This document shows, piece after piece, positions 46,401-54,731 of a stretch of DNA of 64,000 nucleotides. Location of the stretch: NCBI RefSeq assembly GCF_030272615.1, contig NC_081414.1:231511733-231575732 (forward strand). Reading direction: 5' to 3'. The notes under the pieces were generated by a model that ran no database searches, was not told the DNA's origin, and saw nothing but the letters and a program-made list of their open reading frames with translations. How positions within the stretch are numbered: the stretch's first letter is position 1; each line of letters starts with the position of its first letter. The DNA is from Cryptomeria japonica (lineage: Eukaryota; Streptophyta; Pinopsida; Cupressales; Cupressaceae). The translations under genes were made by a program, and so were the position numbers.

Positions 46401-49400
46401 ACAAGAACACAGAGCTTCACCCAATGTTTCAATTGATATTGCAATGGCACAGAGCACTTCTTTTCACTGCTCCATATAATAGCTCGCTGTTCAAACTACA
46501 ATTTTGAAACACTATATCTACAGAAATTCTACAAGCTTATAAATACTATTTTGGGGATCAACATGTGTGCCAAAATGTTGTATTTGAATGGTTTCTAATG
46601 CAGAAGTGTTTCTTGTCTTGGTGTCTTAAGACACATTTCAGGGATATCATAGATAGTAGCATGAATTGTATCCACAGACTGCAAGGAAGTATCTCAGAAT
46701 AACAAATCTCCAATTATATGACACCTCATTTAATGCAGGCAACAGTAGATGTAAACCTAGATCCCTGAGCAATGAACTTTTATTTATTGTGAAACTTAAG
46801 AAGAAATGAAAGGATGAACAAAATAATATTAATGTTCCAATGACCAAAAGTAGGTCAATAAGAACAAGATAGATCAAATATGGTCCCCGAAAGATTTTAA
46901 ATAATCTATGAATCCTGATCCAAGTTGCCTCTAGTTGATGAGACCCAGTGAAGCTTTCCTTCAAATAAAATCAAATTTCTAAGCTAGTAAAGTTACTACC
47001 AATGGAGCTATATTTTATCACTGAAAAAGATATACTAGCCCCTAGATAAAATTATTACCAAGAAGTCTACATAGACAGTATTATCAAAAAATATACTCTA
47101 AGACAAGAACGATCCATTTTATGGAAAAATGTAGCCAAAATAATACAGAATAACAAGTAATTGCAAGTGTGCCTTTCAATTTTTTAACTGCTAAAGGTGA
47201 ATCAGATAGAGCCTAAAACTTACGCTTCAATGCTTGAATTTCCTTCCACATCATATTAAATGTGAAGATGCCTTTGTCTTTCTGAATATCAGAAACCTCT
47301 TTCAGATGTGAAGGATAAAATGATGAATCTGATAGCACATTTGTGCTAGCAATTAAATCTGGTGATTCTCTACAAATAGCAAAACCATCATTTGTCATTT
47401 GTACAGAACAATCAATATAGTCAGCACCATCTTTAATAGCTGCCTGATAAGCTAGATCTGTACAACCTGGGAAATCCCCACTAGCTCCATTGTTTGATAT
47501 GATAAGTGGCTTTCCTGAAAGCAGCAATATGAACATATAATCAGAGTTATAACATAACTATCCTCTCTCTTTCCCTCTCTCAAAAGCATCTATAAAAGAC
47601 ATGAAGGTGAAAATTAACATTGCACCTGAGATGGATGATATATTTTTCTTGTTGTGAGCATAGCAAGCTGCATCAGGAAATAGCATATGTGCAAAATTAG
47701 GGTTAGCATAAACAGAGACCTCAATAAAAGAATACATTAACTCTACATGTAATAGGACAGCTTTAGCAAGGCAATGTTAACTACCCACCAGACCTTAAGA
47801 TTCAAGTACAAGATATTGGATTTGGCTAGGTTCTGTCATCATTGATGAAATCATAAAGAATCTACCAACAAAAAAATTAAGAAATAAAAAGAAAGTCACT
47901 TGGTATTTTACTTCAGTACAAGGATGGATACAGCAAGGGCTGCAACAGTTGGGATTAGCTGCATGAAGCCAACAACTAACAATAACAGCATTCCTCATTT
48001 TCCAAGTAAATGATAAGGAAAATATTTTATAGGCAGTGCCAGAAGTTATATGTAAGTACTTTCTAAAGGTATTCTCCTGTTGGTCAAGTGGTTTGCTGTC
48101 ACTCACCTCTAAACCATGTGCCAAAAAAAGACCCTACAGCATTTATGTGTTTGTTCATTAGGTCAACGTCAGCATAAACAGAGACCTCAATAAAAGAATA
48201 CATTAACTCTACATGTAATAAGACAACTTTAGCAAGGCAATCTTAACTACCCATCAGACCTTCAGATTCAATTACAAGATATTTGATTTGGCTAAGTTCT
48301 ATCATCATTGATGAAATCATAAAGAATCTAGCAACAAAAAATTTAAGAAATAAAAAGAGAGCCACTTGGTATTTTACTTCTGTACATGGATGGATACAGC
48401 AAGGGCTGCAACAGTTAAGATTAGCTGCATGAAAACAACAACTAACACTAACAGCATTCCTCATTTTCTAAGTAAATGATAAGGGAAATATTTTATAGGC
48501 AGTGCCAGAAGTTATTTGTAAGTACTTTCTAAAGGTATTCTCCTGTTGGTCAAGTGGTTTGCTGCCACTCATTTCTAAAGGACCCTGTGCCCAAAAAAGA
48601 CCCTACAGTATTTATGTGTTTGTTCATTAAGTCATGGTTTCCCTTCTCCCAATGAGCATGCTGCATGCCCACCATGCAGGTGTTTTATTTGATGGTGTCA
48701 CAAGGACATAAAAAGCTTATGTAGGCCTACTAATGGTAAAAGTACCACAATCAACAATGAATTTGAAAATGCATTCCACTAATTTAGTCTGTACAGTAGC
48801 ATTCCAGAAAATGTACAGGCAAAAACAGTGCACACAGACAATTTGATCACCCAAATATTCAAATTACCAAGAATGCATGATTACAATGTATTAATTTAGT
48901 TTTCCTTTCACAGTCTGTTTTTTGTCTACTTGAAAATATTAAAGAGCTCAGGGTTATAAATTCCAGATTTACAGGCATTTCTATTGATTGCATCCACTCA
49001 CTGTTAGTTTACTGCTTTTGGTAATCAATAAGGCTCTGACTCAAATTTATCTGAAAAATTACCATCCAAAGCCCCTACATTTCCCTCGTAGAATTTTACA
49101 ATAAGCTCTCAAGTACTACTTATCTACAGTGGTATCTTTACTATTCATACAACATATTAAAATTAATTCTACATCGATCCAATTAATGATGTGATTGGAA
49201 GGAAAAGATATAATAACTCTCATTACTTCACCAGGATTGTATCCCAATAGGTTCACTGGTGATAGAGAACAAAATATTACCTTGCACAAGATCATTTCCA
49301 GCACGCACTGTAACATCATTTGACAACCCCCTGCTTGCTAAAAAGTTGGTCCTCAGAGCAAATTTTCCCATATTGGGGGGGCTATTAAATTGCTTGACAG

Positions 49401-51342
49401 AAAGTGACTAGTTGAAGATTGAGGTATAATTAAACGGCAAAGTCAAACTAAACACCTTGAAGAGCATGCTAAGAATTGTAGCATTGAAATGTGCCTGGGT
49501 AGGATTAAAACTTTGCAAAGATTACCACTATAGGTATTTTGTAAATGTCAGCTGAATGATATAGTAGAATATGATTACTCACTTTATGATGTGTATGGAC
49601 CTAAGATCAATCATGACATCCACTTTTTAGAGTAATGAGACAAGACGGTAAAATCAAAATGTGGAGAACCATGCTAAACCAAAAGTAGTGATAGATTTTC
49701 TTCACCCACTATGCCTTTGGACACCTGCTTACTAGTGACCTGGTGTTGAACGAGGACCTCCTTTGATATCCTTGAATCCCCAAAATGCTATACTGACAGG
49801 GATGCCCAGAAAAGGCCCAAAATAGAGCTAGCTTCCAGTGTATAAACTAAACAAGAATATATGTGCAATTGATATAAATTCTTTACTGGATATAGACCAA
49901 AGACAAATTTCAAAAATTTATAATGTTTGTCAACACATTATAAATGTTAAAATGCAGGCTATGTCCGTTTTCATACAGATATCCAATGTCAAACAAAATT
50001 AATATCCATCCAGAATCATAAACCCTCATTGGTTGGACCCTAACACATTCTCTAATGATGAAAAGAATGAAAATTTGCACTTCCTCAAATTGAGTGAACT
50101 GATGAGAGACAAAATACTTAATAAGTATGTATTACTATTCCACTGTACCGCATATTACATAATTACTTTCTTTATTCCAAAGAGTAAATCAAATATCCTT
50201 TTCACATTATGTGATTGTAAAAATAACATATTTTCAACATAATAATCATAAGGACTCATTTATAAAAAAGAGGACCTATCAACAATTTGGAACATGGAAG
50301 TTCTACCTATAGCCTCTGATGCTGTTACAGAGAAATCCGTTAGCACACCATCTACAGAAAATTCTGGATTGTCCACGAACTGCAAATACTCTTTTACTGG
50401 ATCATAGCTATAGTTATAGCTCATACCAAATTCATCAACTGCAAAATCAGAAGCATAAACTTCTAGCCCTGCTTTATGGGCATCTTGCACTAGAGTAGTG
50501 GGTGTATTTATATAACCCTCACTAAGAGGCCAAATGTACTCTTTGGGAACTAGAATTCCAGAAGCATAGCTCTTCAGCAAGGTTAAATTATTCAACAGGG
50601 TGCCATATGCTTGCTTTGTTGATGGTTCAATATCTTTCTTATCCAGGAACCTCAGTACCAACTTTGACTTGCTCTTCCGCAGCCCTCTTCTAATTCTTCT
50701 TAAAAAGTCCACCTCCGGCGAAGAAATATATTCAAAGCTAATACTTTTTGCTGCAGATAGAACGTACTGTATGGTGCTTAAATTGTGCTCCTCATAAAAC
50801 TTAGAATACTGTCACCACCATAAAAAAAATTATAAGAACCCACAGAAAGCAATATAATCTCAGTTTCATTCAGAATGTATATTTACCTAAAAGTATTCAC
50901 AAACTTGGACATAAACTAGAAGGTCAAATTGCTAAAACACTACCCAGCTAGTTCAATGTAATTAATATTGAGATATAATAAAGTGATCAAACTAAATATC
51001 AAGAAATGCATCGTTCAACATACTATTTAAGATGTTAGTTCATATGAATATTCAGTCAAAACATTTTAAGAACATATTGTTATCTAAGAACCAATTGTGA
51101 GATATTTCAAGAAAGAAACAGATGATCAAGACAAATTTCATTTTGATGGCTGAAAGAAAGGCAGCCTCTCACAGTGTCAAGCAATAATCCTCTACAATCT
51201 GATTATTCAACAATAGCTTGCATGCAAAAAAATACCTGTATGTTCAACCACAGAGCAGGTGGACTAAGAACATCCACCCCTTCTACAGGAAGCACTGGTA
51301 AATTATCAAATGCAGAGGGGCGAGACGAAAGTGCTTGTTTTG
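18492..51342 (-). CDS. GDPDL: GDPDL gene (SHV3/SVL-type), partial, five exons in 32.9 kb
   Basis: Exons in transcript order: 51342-51236, 50808-50307, 49337-49281, 47514-47224, 18634-18492. The joined protein covers the C-terminal part of the first and the N-terminal part of the second GDPD-like domain of plant GDPDL proteins, which are GPI-anchored cell-wall and plasma-membrane proteins needed for cellulose organisation and root-hair integrity in Arabidopsis. Intron borders are GT..AG and every phase is compatible. The second domain opens with NNGASGDFPGCTD where active GDPDs have an HRG-type motif, as is normal for this non-canonical family. The signal peptide, start of domain 1, end of domain 2 and GPI signal are missing. 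They may lie outside the window or in exons not recognised. I see no stop in any exon. Confidence 0.9.
19327..19447. repeat. Compound GTAT/GT microsatellite
   Basis: An ATGT tetranucleotide run grades into GTGT dinucleotides with a few interruptions. Apparent open frames across it on both strands are artefacts of the repeat. Confidence 0.97.
19588..19980. other. Unexplained GC-richer island with open frames on both strands
   Basis: Plus strand: an ATG at 19588 opens a basic frame of about 50 codons ending at a possible donor ACAG|GTAAC (19739-19743). A second open frame starts near 19809 (MNVSGWHDVEGESMVLP). The minus strand is also open over 19963-19769. Base composition is clearly higher in GC than the neighbours. 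No family recognised. It could be captured coding sequence or part of a retroelement. I would not call it a gene. Confidence 0.3.
20442..20576. mobile_element. Short foldback element (MITE-like), 135 bp
   Basis: Terminal inverted repeats CCCATTCAG (20442-20450) and CTGAATGGG (20568-20576), with further partial matches inward (runs of G on the left, runs of C on the right). The interior is GC-richer than its surroundings. No clear target duplication, so the class is undetermined. Confidence 0.45.
20756..20802. repeat. GTAT/GT microsatellite
   Basis: Interrupted GTGTGTGC and GTATGTATGTATGTAT runs. Confidence 0.95.
22070..22107. repeat. Perfect 13 bp inverted repeat at a transposon border
   Basis: CAACTTAGGTGAT (22070-22082) and ATCACCTAAGTTG (22095-22107) with a 12 bp spacer. 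The right arm overlaps the left end of the DNA transposon at 22099, so the left arm mirrors that end. Confidence 0.9.
22099..22615. mobile_element. Non-autonomous DNA transposon, about 517 bp, hAT-like
   Basis: Left end CCTAAGTTGTCGGTTCGGCT; the right end, read inverted, is CCTAAGTTATTCGGTTCAGC. They match over about 20 bp with one gap and two changes. GGTTCG/CGAACC strings recur near both ends, as subterminal motifs of hAT elements often do. The 8 bp flanks agree only partly (shared ATCA), so the target duplication is not proven. The interior has an AT run (about 22180-22368) and a short coding-like stretch (22396-22516). The element interrupts the LINE RNase H region, consistent with an insertion. 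Confidence 0.6.
22180..22368. repeat. TA-rich low-complexity tract
   Basis: Almost pure A and T, in TATAT/ATAATA patterns, able to form long hairpins. Lies inside the 517 bp DNA transposon. Confidence 0.95.
22673..22944 (-). repeat. gypsy 3' LTR, 272 bp
   Basis: Same length as the partner at 27669-27940. The plus-strand left end reads TGCTTACC where the partner has TGTTTACC. Confidence 0.96.
22945..22985 (-). other. gypsy polypurine tract and adjacent perfect hairpin
   Basis: The minus strand reads GGGGGGGATGA immediately before the LTR. Just upstream, 22966-22985 is AAGTCGTC, loop TCCG, GACGACTT on the plus strand: an 8 bp perfect stem with a 4 base loop, about 20 bp from the LTR. Confidence 0.85.
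22984..23560 (-). pseudogene. gypsy 3' terminal coiled-coil-like coding remnant
   Basis: Between the GC-rich segment and the polypurine tract the minus strand reads, in one main frame with several stops, a Glu/Arg/Ala/Leu-rich protein (DAERAREELTTRLEAVLA, then QRTQELDDERAAWMAIEDKL). The heptad-like pattern suggests a coiled coil. It is not a standard gypsy pol domain and may be an additional 3' ORF of this family. Function unknown. Confidence 0.5.
23673..24110 (-). repeat. GC-rich palindrome-dense segment inside the gypsy element
   Basis: Starts with a GGGGGCAATGCCCC module, then several CCGTACGG-like sites near 23720-23820, and ends in an array of CACCGYCGGTG-type palindromes at 23940-24070 spaced roughly 20-40 bp apart. 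One minus-strand frame stays open across it (24127-23555), but the protein is low complexity. It differs sharply in composition from the rest of the window. Confidence 0.7.
24271..25515 (-). pseudogene. gypsy protease fused by deletion to integrase C-terminus
   Basis: 414 open codons in the same frame as gag, from which it is separated by one TGA (25528-25530). The retroviral-type aspartic protease shows TILDGGSGVNVLPEDTW, with DGG in place of the usual DSG, followed by AILGRGWL. After an acidic spacer the frame passes, around 24550-24520, into LYGKE-type and LRMAIENRL sequence and LKPYH, which belong to the integrase C-terminal region of plant gypsy elements. Reverse transcriptase, RNase H and the catalytic integrase core are absent, so about 2 kb of pol was removed while keeping the frame open. 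Confidence 0.85.
25528..27400 (-). pseudogene. gypsy gag with four CCHC zinc knuckles and several stops
   Basis: One frame, closed by TAG at 26569 and 26500, TGA at 26407, TAG at 26242 and TGA at 25528. The N-terminal part (27390-26990) is Glu/Arg/Leu-rich. A Gly-rich linker follows (26916-26840), then the Retrotrans_gag core with AIDWYSDMDK and GTWPDLKE near 26640-26570. Four knuckles follow: CTECKEEGHTKGTC, CEICQVMGHSTKEC, CRACNQWGHVACDC and CRWCGPGDHEDANC, between 26130 and 25690. Four in a row is more than the one or two usual for plant gag. The exact start codon was not fixed. Confidence 0.85.
27660..27668 (-). other. gypsy primer binding site
   Basis: The minus strand reads TTTGGCGCCATTGCC directly after the 5' LTR, a common form of the gypsy primer site in plants. 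Confidence 0.85.
27669..27940 (-). repeat. gypsy 5' LTR, 272 bp
   Basis: The plus strand starts TGTTTACCCTCTCGGG and ends CCACCAACA. Equal in length to the other LTR. Abuts TSD TCCAT at 27941. Confidence 0.96.
32847..34266. mobile_element. Possible degenerate DNA transposon, about 1.4 kb
   Basis: The ends can be aligned as inverted repeats: ATTAATTGTCTGGGG on the left against ATTAATTGTGAGTCAGGG read inverted on the right. Both are followed by AATCGGC or TTGGCAAAAATCG subterminal strings. The interior is strongly AT-rich with a GC-richer stretch near 33890-34080. No convincing target duplication and no transposase. Confidence 0.3.
34390..35192. repeat. LTR-like remnant ending GGGGACATTACA
   Basis: Starts TGAATGTCCC (34390) and ends GGGGACATTACA (35181-35192), the same terminal signature as the solo LTR at 16709. 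The flanks AGAAA and CAAAT do not match, so the left border is uncertain. Confidence 0.35.
36486..37174 (-). repeat. copia-2 3' LTR, 689 bp
   Basis: The plus strand reads TGTTATTTTA to CAATCAACA. It contains the palindrome at 37116-37151 (GGGGTTCGG..TTGCC, centre TTAA, GGCAA..CCGAACCCC) and TAGGACCCGGTCCTA just before it. Confidence 0.97.
37175..37185 (-). other. copia-2 polypurine tract
   Basis: The minus strand reads TTAAGAGGGAG directly before the LTR start TGTTGATTG. Confidence 0.88.
37224..37427 (-). repeat. copia-2 3' UTR stem-loop array
   Basis: At least five units share the plus-strand core CTAGCACAYAAGCATAG, at 37224-37251, 37252-37270, 37281-37306, 37307-37327 and 37367-37394. The flanking stems differ: TCCAT/ATGGA, TCTA/TAGA, CCTA/TAGG, TTCTA/TAGAA and TCCATCTA/TAGATTGGA. 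A last hairpin (37401-37427) uses TCATTC..TTG with CAAGGAATGA around a CA loop. The array lies between the pol stop and the polypurine tract. Confidence 0.88.
37447..41463 (-). pseudogene. copia-2 gag-pol, multiple stops and frameshifts
   Basis: Starts at ATG 41463 (MSGLKAEDRLEG) and ends at TGA 37447-37449. Breaks found: a frameshift near 41345 in gag; stops TGA 41234, TGA 39824, TAG 39713; an extra A in an A run near 39527 (frameshift); stops TAA 39304, TAG 38569 and TGA 37933. Domains in order: gag, CCHC knuckle CFRCDKYDHYARDC near 40745-40700, protease WILDSGASRH near 40590, integrase zinc segment and core (about 40190-39600), reverse transcriptase with YVDDLFLTG near 38420, and RNase H with KSTS and STEAEY near 37900-37790. 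Unlike copia-1, the protease DSG triad is intact. Confidence 0.95.
41549..42237 (-). repeat. copia-2 5' LTR, 689 bp
   Basis: Same length as the 3' LTR. The palindrome is at 42179-42214, with one arm changed (AATCCAAACCCC). The primer site begins at 41548 on the minus strand. Confidence 0.97.
42238..45149. other. GDPDL intron sequence with old LTR-like debris
   Basis: GGGGACATTAAA near 42769 and GAGGACATTACA at 43225-43236 resemble ends of the TGTAATGTCCCC LTR group. Both follow stretches with text like that near 34500. No genes or domains seen. Confidence 0.4.
45150..45284 (+). mobile_element. 135 bp solo LTR (TRIM-like) containing a tRNA-like sequence, TSD AATTA
   Basis: Starts TGTTGGTGTTGG and ends GGCTCAACA, with the 5 bp duplication AATTA at 45145-45149 and 45285-45289. 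TG..CA ends, an imperfect terminal inverted repeat and a 5 bp TSD are marks of an LTR and not of a tRNA gene or SINE (no A- or T-rich tail, no long TSD). At 135 bp it is in the range of terminal-repeat retrotransposons in miniature. Over half of it is tRNA-like. Cassandra TRIMs are known to carry 5S rRNA sequence in their LTRs; this would be a tRNA counterpart. No second LTR is nearby, hence solo. Confidence 0.75.
45203..45274 (+). other. tRNA-like sequence with A and B boxes, defective anticodon arm
   Basis: 72 nt. Acceptor stem GGGCCAG with CTGGTCC (one G-T pair); D arm TAGCTCAGTGGTAGAGC, which contains a good A box; T arm CTAGG, loop TTCGAGT, CCTAG, which contains the B box GGTTCGAGTCC. 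The anticodon arm only forms TCCA/TGGA with an 8 base loop and lacks U33, so it should not work as a tRNA. An additional copy of CTGGTCCA at 45191-45198 could pair with GGGCCAG as an alternative hairpin. Transcription by Pol III is plausible from the boxes but unproven. Confidence 0.8.
45285..47223. other. GDPDL intron sequence, nothing recognised
   Basis: AT-rich, with a poly-T run at 46145-46158. No domain, exon or element border identified. Confidence 0.5.
47224..47514 (-). CDS. GDPDL: GDPDL exon C (start of second GDPD-like domain)
   Basis: 291 bp. The acceptor is TTGCTGCTTTCAG; the donor is AAGC|GTAAGT. It encodes KPLIISNNGASGDFPGCTD, then LAYQAAIKDGADYIDCSVQM and MMWKEIQALK. In catalytic GDPDs the first motif holds HRG and an Asn-Thr pair; here NNG and CTD replace them, as in Arabidopsis GDPDL proteins, whose enzyme activity is weak or unclear. 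The exon begins in phase 1 (G from exon D plus GA) and ends in phase 1 (C), matching both neighbours. Confidence 0.93.
47706..48636. repeat. Tandem duplication of about 466 bp within GDPDL intron C-D
   Basis: GCATAAACAGAGACCTCAAT at 47706 recurs at 48172, and the similarity extends to the phrase ATTTATGTGTTTGTTCATTA at the end of each unit. The copies differ by scattered substitutions. Both units lie in the intron between exons D and C (47515-49280) and have no exon content. Confidence 0.92.
49281..49337 (-). CDS. GDPDL: GDPDL exon D (57 bp linker between the two domains)
   Basis: The acceptor is TTTTTAG before CAAGCAGGGG; the donor is CAAG|GTAATA. It encodes SRGLSNDVTVRAGNDLVQ. This is the variable linker between the two GDPD-like domains, so sequence conservation is weak. 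The call rests on splice signals, on both phases fitting exons B and C exactly, and on the absence of stops. If it is skipped, exon B joins exon C in the wrong phase (one leftover base plus GA still makes a codon), so skipping would also stay in frame; RNA data are needed to decide. Confidence 0.65.
49338..50306. other. GDPDL intron B-D, no feature
   Basis: AT-rich intron between exons B and D. No element recognised. Confidence 0.6.
50307..50808 (-). CDS. GDPDL: GDPDL exon B (C-terminal half of first GDPD-like domain)
   Basis: 502 bp. The acceptor is GTGACAG before TATTCTAAG; the donor is ATAG|GTAGAA. It encodes YSKFYEEHNLS, then YISSPEVDFLRR, LVLRFLDKKDIEPSTKQAYG, ASGILVPKEYIWPL, LVQDAHKAGLEVYASDFAVD and FSVDGVLTDFSVTASEAI. 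This string of motifs is diagnostic for GDPDL. NLT and NYS are potential N-glycosylation sites, consistent with an extracellular protein. The exon ends in phase 1. Confidence 0.95.
51236..51342 (-). CDS. GDPDL: GDPDL exon A (end of first-domain linker)
   Basis: 107 bp ending at donor CATACAG|GTATTT. It encodes SSRPSAFDNLPVLPVEGVDV, then LSPPALWLNIQ, which continues directly into YSKFYEEHNLS of exon B as in the family. The upstream border at TATATACAG before CAAAACAAGC is the most likely acceptor, but the frame stays open further (to about 51406), so the start is less certain than the end. Confidence 0.8.
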
Positions 51343-54126
51343 CTGTATATACAAGTTCAGAGCCATAACAAAAGTCATTTAATGTTCCAGTAAGATACAG
51401 AAGCAAAATTTATCATCTGACAGTTTTTTAAGAGATCATCAAAAAAATTGTGTTTAGGAAGTAATACATGTGTGTCTGTTCTCTATATGAACCTCTTTTT
51501 GGGACACTGAAATTCAAATTGGGAAACCAATTTTAGAATATTTCATACATGGCCACAAAAACATATTTGACTTAAATTTCAACAAAAAAATAACTATGAA
51601 CTTATACCGCCAGTCAGGCTGTGCCCTAAACATGTAGTTTTAGTGCAAGCACTCTCCATTTTATTAACCTATATGCAAAGAACCATGTATGAGAAATATA
51701 AACATAACACTAAATTGTGCATGTCTATACAATTAACAACTACATTCAAGAGAACAACAATGAAAAAACTTCTAAACCTTTTGCCTTACCCAACTCTCAG
51801 ATTCCTTTGCAAGGTTAAGCTTTAAAGACAATGTATAAACAATCATAGGACTTCGTATTGAAATAGCATGTACAATATTAGACACTGTAAATTTTAATTT
51901 TGAGCTTTTAAGGGCCATCATTCTCATGTAACGCTTATACAAGTCAAATATTCTAATCCTTAACTGTTCAATTAGTCAATAGTACAGATTATTTTCTACC
52001 CTTAAGATAATCCTTCAATATCTTCTTCAAGCAATTAAGTTATTGAATACTCCTCTCTATAGAAATGTGAACTATACTTAATATCAAATCACACAAAAAT
52101 GATTGATACATGATATCTGGAACTTCTAAGATTTCTTTGGCATGTCAAAGATCACAATTGTTACAAAGAGGATTGAATTTTTGAAGGCAACAATAGTTAA
52201 TGCTATATTTATCACATTGTTGCTAGATAAAACTGGTTATGACTTAAAGACTCAGCCTTCATGCAGTCAAAAAAATATGCTATAGTATAAGGGAAAAAAT
52301 CTACAAATTCCAATACACCAGTCAATCTAACAGCTGCTGCATACTTACACAAATTCCAATACACCAGAAATTGGTTTCAACAAGGACGTATTTCTTAAAT
52401 CCATTGCATTGAATATGAGGCCAATGAAGACAAACATCAGTTCACAAAAATCTTATGCATCTACTGACACACTGCCACTACAACTGTAAACAACACCTGG
52501 ACTAACTGAATTGAATTACAATGTCCTGTCTTAACGTCAATAGTATTTGACTTAAAATTGAAGCATTTTGGGAACATTCTTATTGATTATGACTACCCTT
52601 AGCAAAATATCCAAAGATATTATCAAGCAACCAAAGAAGCTAGACGAAATGAATGAGAAAGAAAGTCTATAATTCTAACCCTTTCCTGTTCAAATGAATT
52701 AAATAACATTTGTTAATTACATACTCAAATTATCATAGATGATCAACATAACAGAAAATTGTATTATACCCTTAAATAACCTAAGGGATTAATGGGACTA
52801 AATAGCACCTCAGTGCGCAAGGCACAATCACTTAGTGTCCTCTGCCTTACTTATGATATATCAAAGATATCCATATGCATCATAGATGTATTTGACAAAT
52901 TTATGGATGAATTGCATCAAAGTTATTCAAGCTGTTGTTCAACGTTTTGAATGAGCTACATAATTTCCTCGAAAATGAGGGATGCAGCTCACTCAAAATG
53001 TTGGACAAAAGATGGGATAGATTCTATCCGGTTCATCCCAGAAACCTTTGATCAGAATCTTTAATCATAAATCATAAATTTAATGAACGAATGTAAATTC
53101 AATAACATGGTTCAGCTAAATGAAGCCAAAATTGTTTCACTCTTTGAAACAAAATCATGAACGAGCCTGCCCAAGTATCCAGAAATAGATGCAATCCTGC
53201 TATGCCAGCAATAATCTGGTCAGTCACTATAAGAGAGAGCTTTTCATTCCCATTATATAATACAATGAAGAGTCACAAAATCTGGAAAAAGATTCATAGC
53301 AATAGCATCATGTTTGAAGAGGAAGGAATCGGGGATGTGGACTTTACATTCTGCCTTGTTTACAGTAATTGTAGGACATTTTGTCATGTTTTACACGGTT
53401 ACACATCTGTACACATCTCTAGGTATCCCTATTAAATCTCTTTCAATAGAGGGACAAAATTCCCATCTCAATTGTTGTAATCACATTTTCTAGTGGCCAT
53501 ATTTGCATACAATATACCCATACCCTTATTTATTTACTTTTGTCCTCTGATTTGAAATGGCATCCCCATACCTGTCCCTCCACATCTCCATGTTTCTATG
53601 ATTAGATAATCCATCAGTTGGGGTGGATATTTTACATGCATAATCATCAACATATGGATTAATAATGTCCAAATTTCCCTATACTCCTTCACACATATTC
53701 CTACCATCTATTATGGAATTTTTAACATGTAAAGACAAATACCACATAGCAAAATAGAGAACTAAACATCCAAATGCAGGAATAAATATATTGCAACTCA
53801 CACACAAATTGCAACATGACATATGACAGTTGGAGAAATCCTCTAATGGGTAGAAAACTTTAAGAGTGAGTAAAAACTATTCATACCACTATATGACAGC
53901 CATTACAAGTGATTACATGTCTCATGGGCTAATACAATAGCATATTCATAGCAATTATCAACTCCCTACATTTGCAAGCTGCCCCGATATCAATACAGAC
54001 CCACAACAAACTGTGCTGCAATAATGGATGGACGACAATCATCAAAACAAATGGAAAATGGAGTACAACCACTATCTTCCCATCAACAAAATGACCTACA
54101 ACCACAAAGATTATTTTCCATGACCT
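51343..54126. other. Upstream GDPDL intron or flank, no exon recognised
   Basis: The exons for the signal peptide and first half of domain 1 should lie on the minus strand to the right of 51342. I could not identify them here. They may lie beyond the nested elements, outside the window. Confidence 0.45.
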
Positions 54127-54723
54127 TGCAATGTCCCCTTCCTAAGCATCAGCTATTTCTAGAGGTTAGTCTATTACTTTGGTCCCCGTAGGCTAACATG
54201 GTGATTAGGGGACCCTCCTAAGGGTGTTCTATGGCTCTTCAACTGACCTTTCAAGTGCTTATTGCAGTATTCTTCAGCTCAGTGTCCCAGTCTATTTGTG
54301 TTATGCCTTCCTGGGATCATTCAGGATGCTTTGATACACACTTACTACTTTTAGTAAGTTACTTGGGCGTTTGGATCATACTTACTATTCATAGTAAATC
54401 ACAGGATGATCAATGGGCATCATGGCTATATCTGGAAAGTTGGCAGGATTGGTCTCATGAATTGTTGTTGGCATTTATCAAGGTTTAACAATTTAATTTA
54501 ATGTATTAAAGTCTTATCAAGCATTGACTTTAATAATATTATTCATATTAAATGACTTTATAATATGATGACATATAGGGGGTTAAAATGATTTTAAGTC
54601 ATCTCATAAAGTAACTTTTTAATAAATCATAAAGTGGACGCCAACTATGGAGAATTTTAAAACAACAAAAAGCAAATAATTTAAATGATTAAAAAGCCAA
54701 GTGGGACGTGGGTTTTTGGAGAG

Positions 54724-54731
54724 ATATAAAA
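54724..54731 (+). promoter_or_regulatory. TATA box of the older LTR
   Basis: TATAAAAG about 600 bp into the LTR, in the right place for the U3/R boundary of a 1.3 kb LTR. Start site not determined. Confidence 0.5.

Larger units (their letters stand above)
18635..47223 (-). other. GDPDL giant intron, 28,589 bp
   Basis: Bounded by donor AAGC|GTAAGT (47223) and acceptor CACTGCAG (18635). It contains a LINE remnant, a DNA transposon, a complete gypsy element, a complete copia element, a 135 bp solo LTR with tRNA-like sequence, microsatellites and older LTR debris. Most identified insertions are oriented with the gene on the minus strand. Confidence 0.8.
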
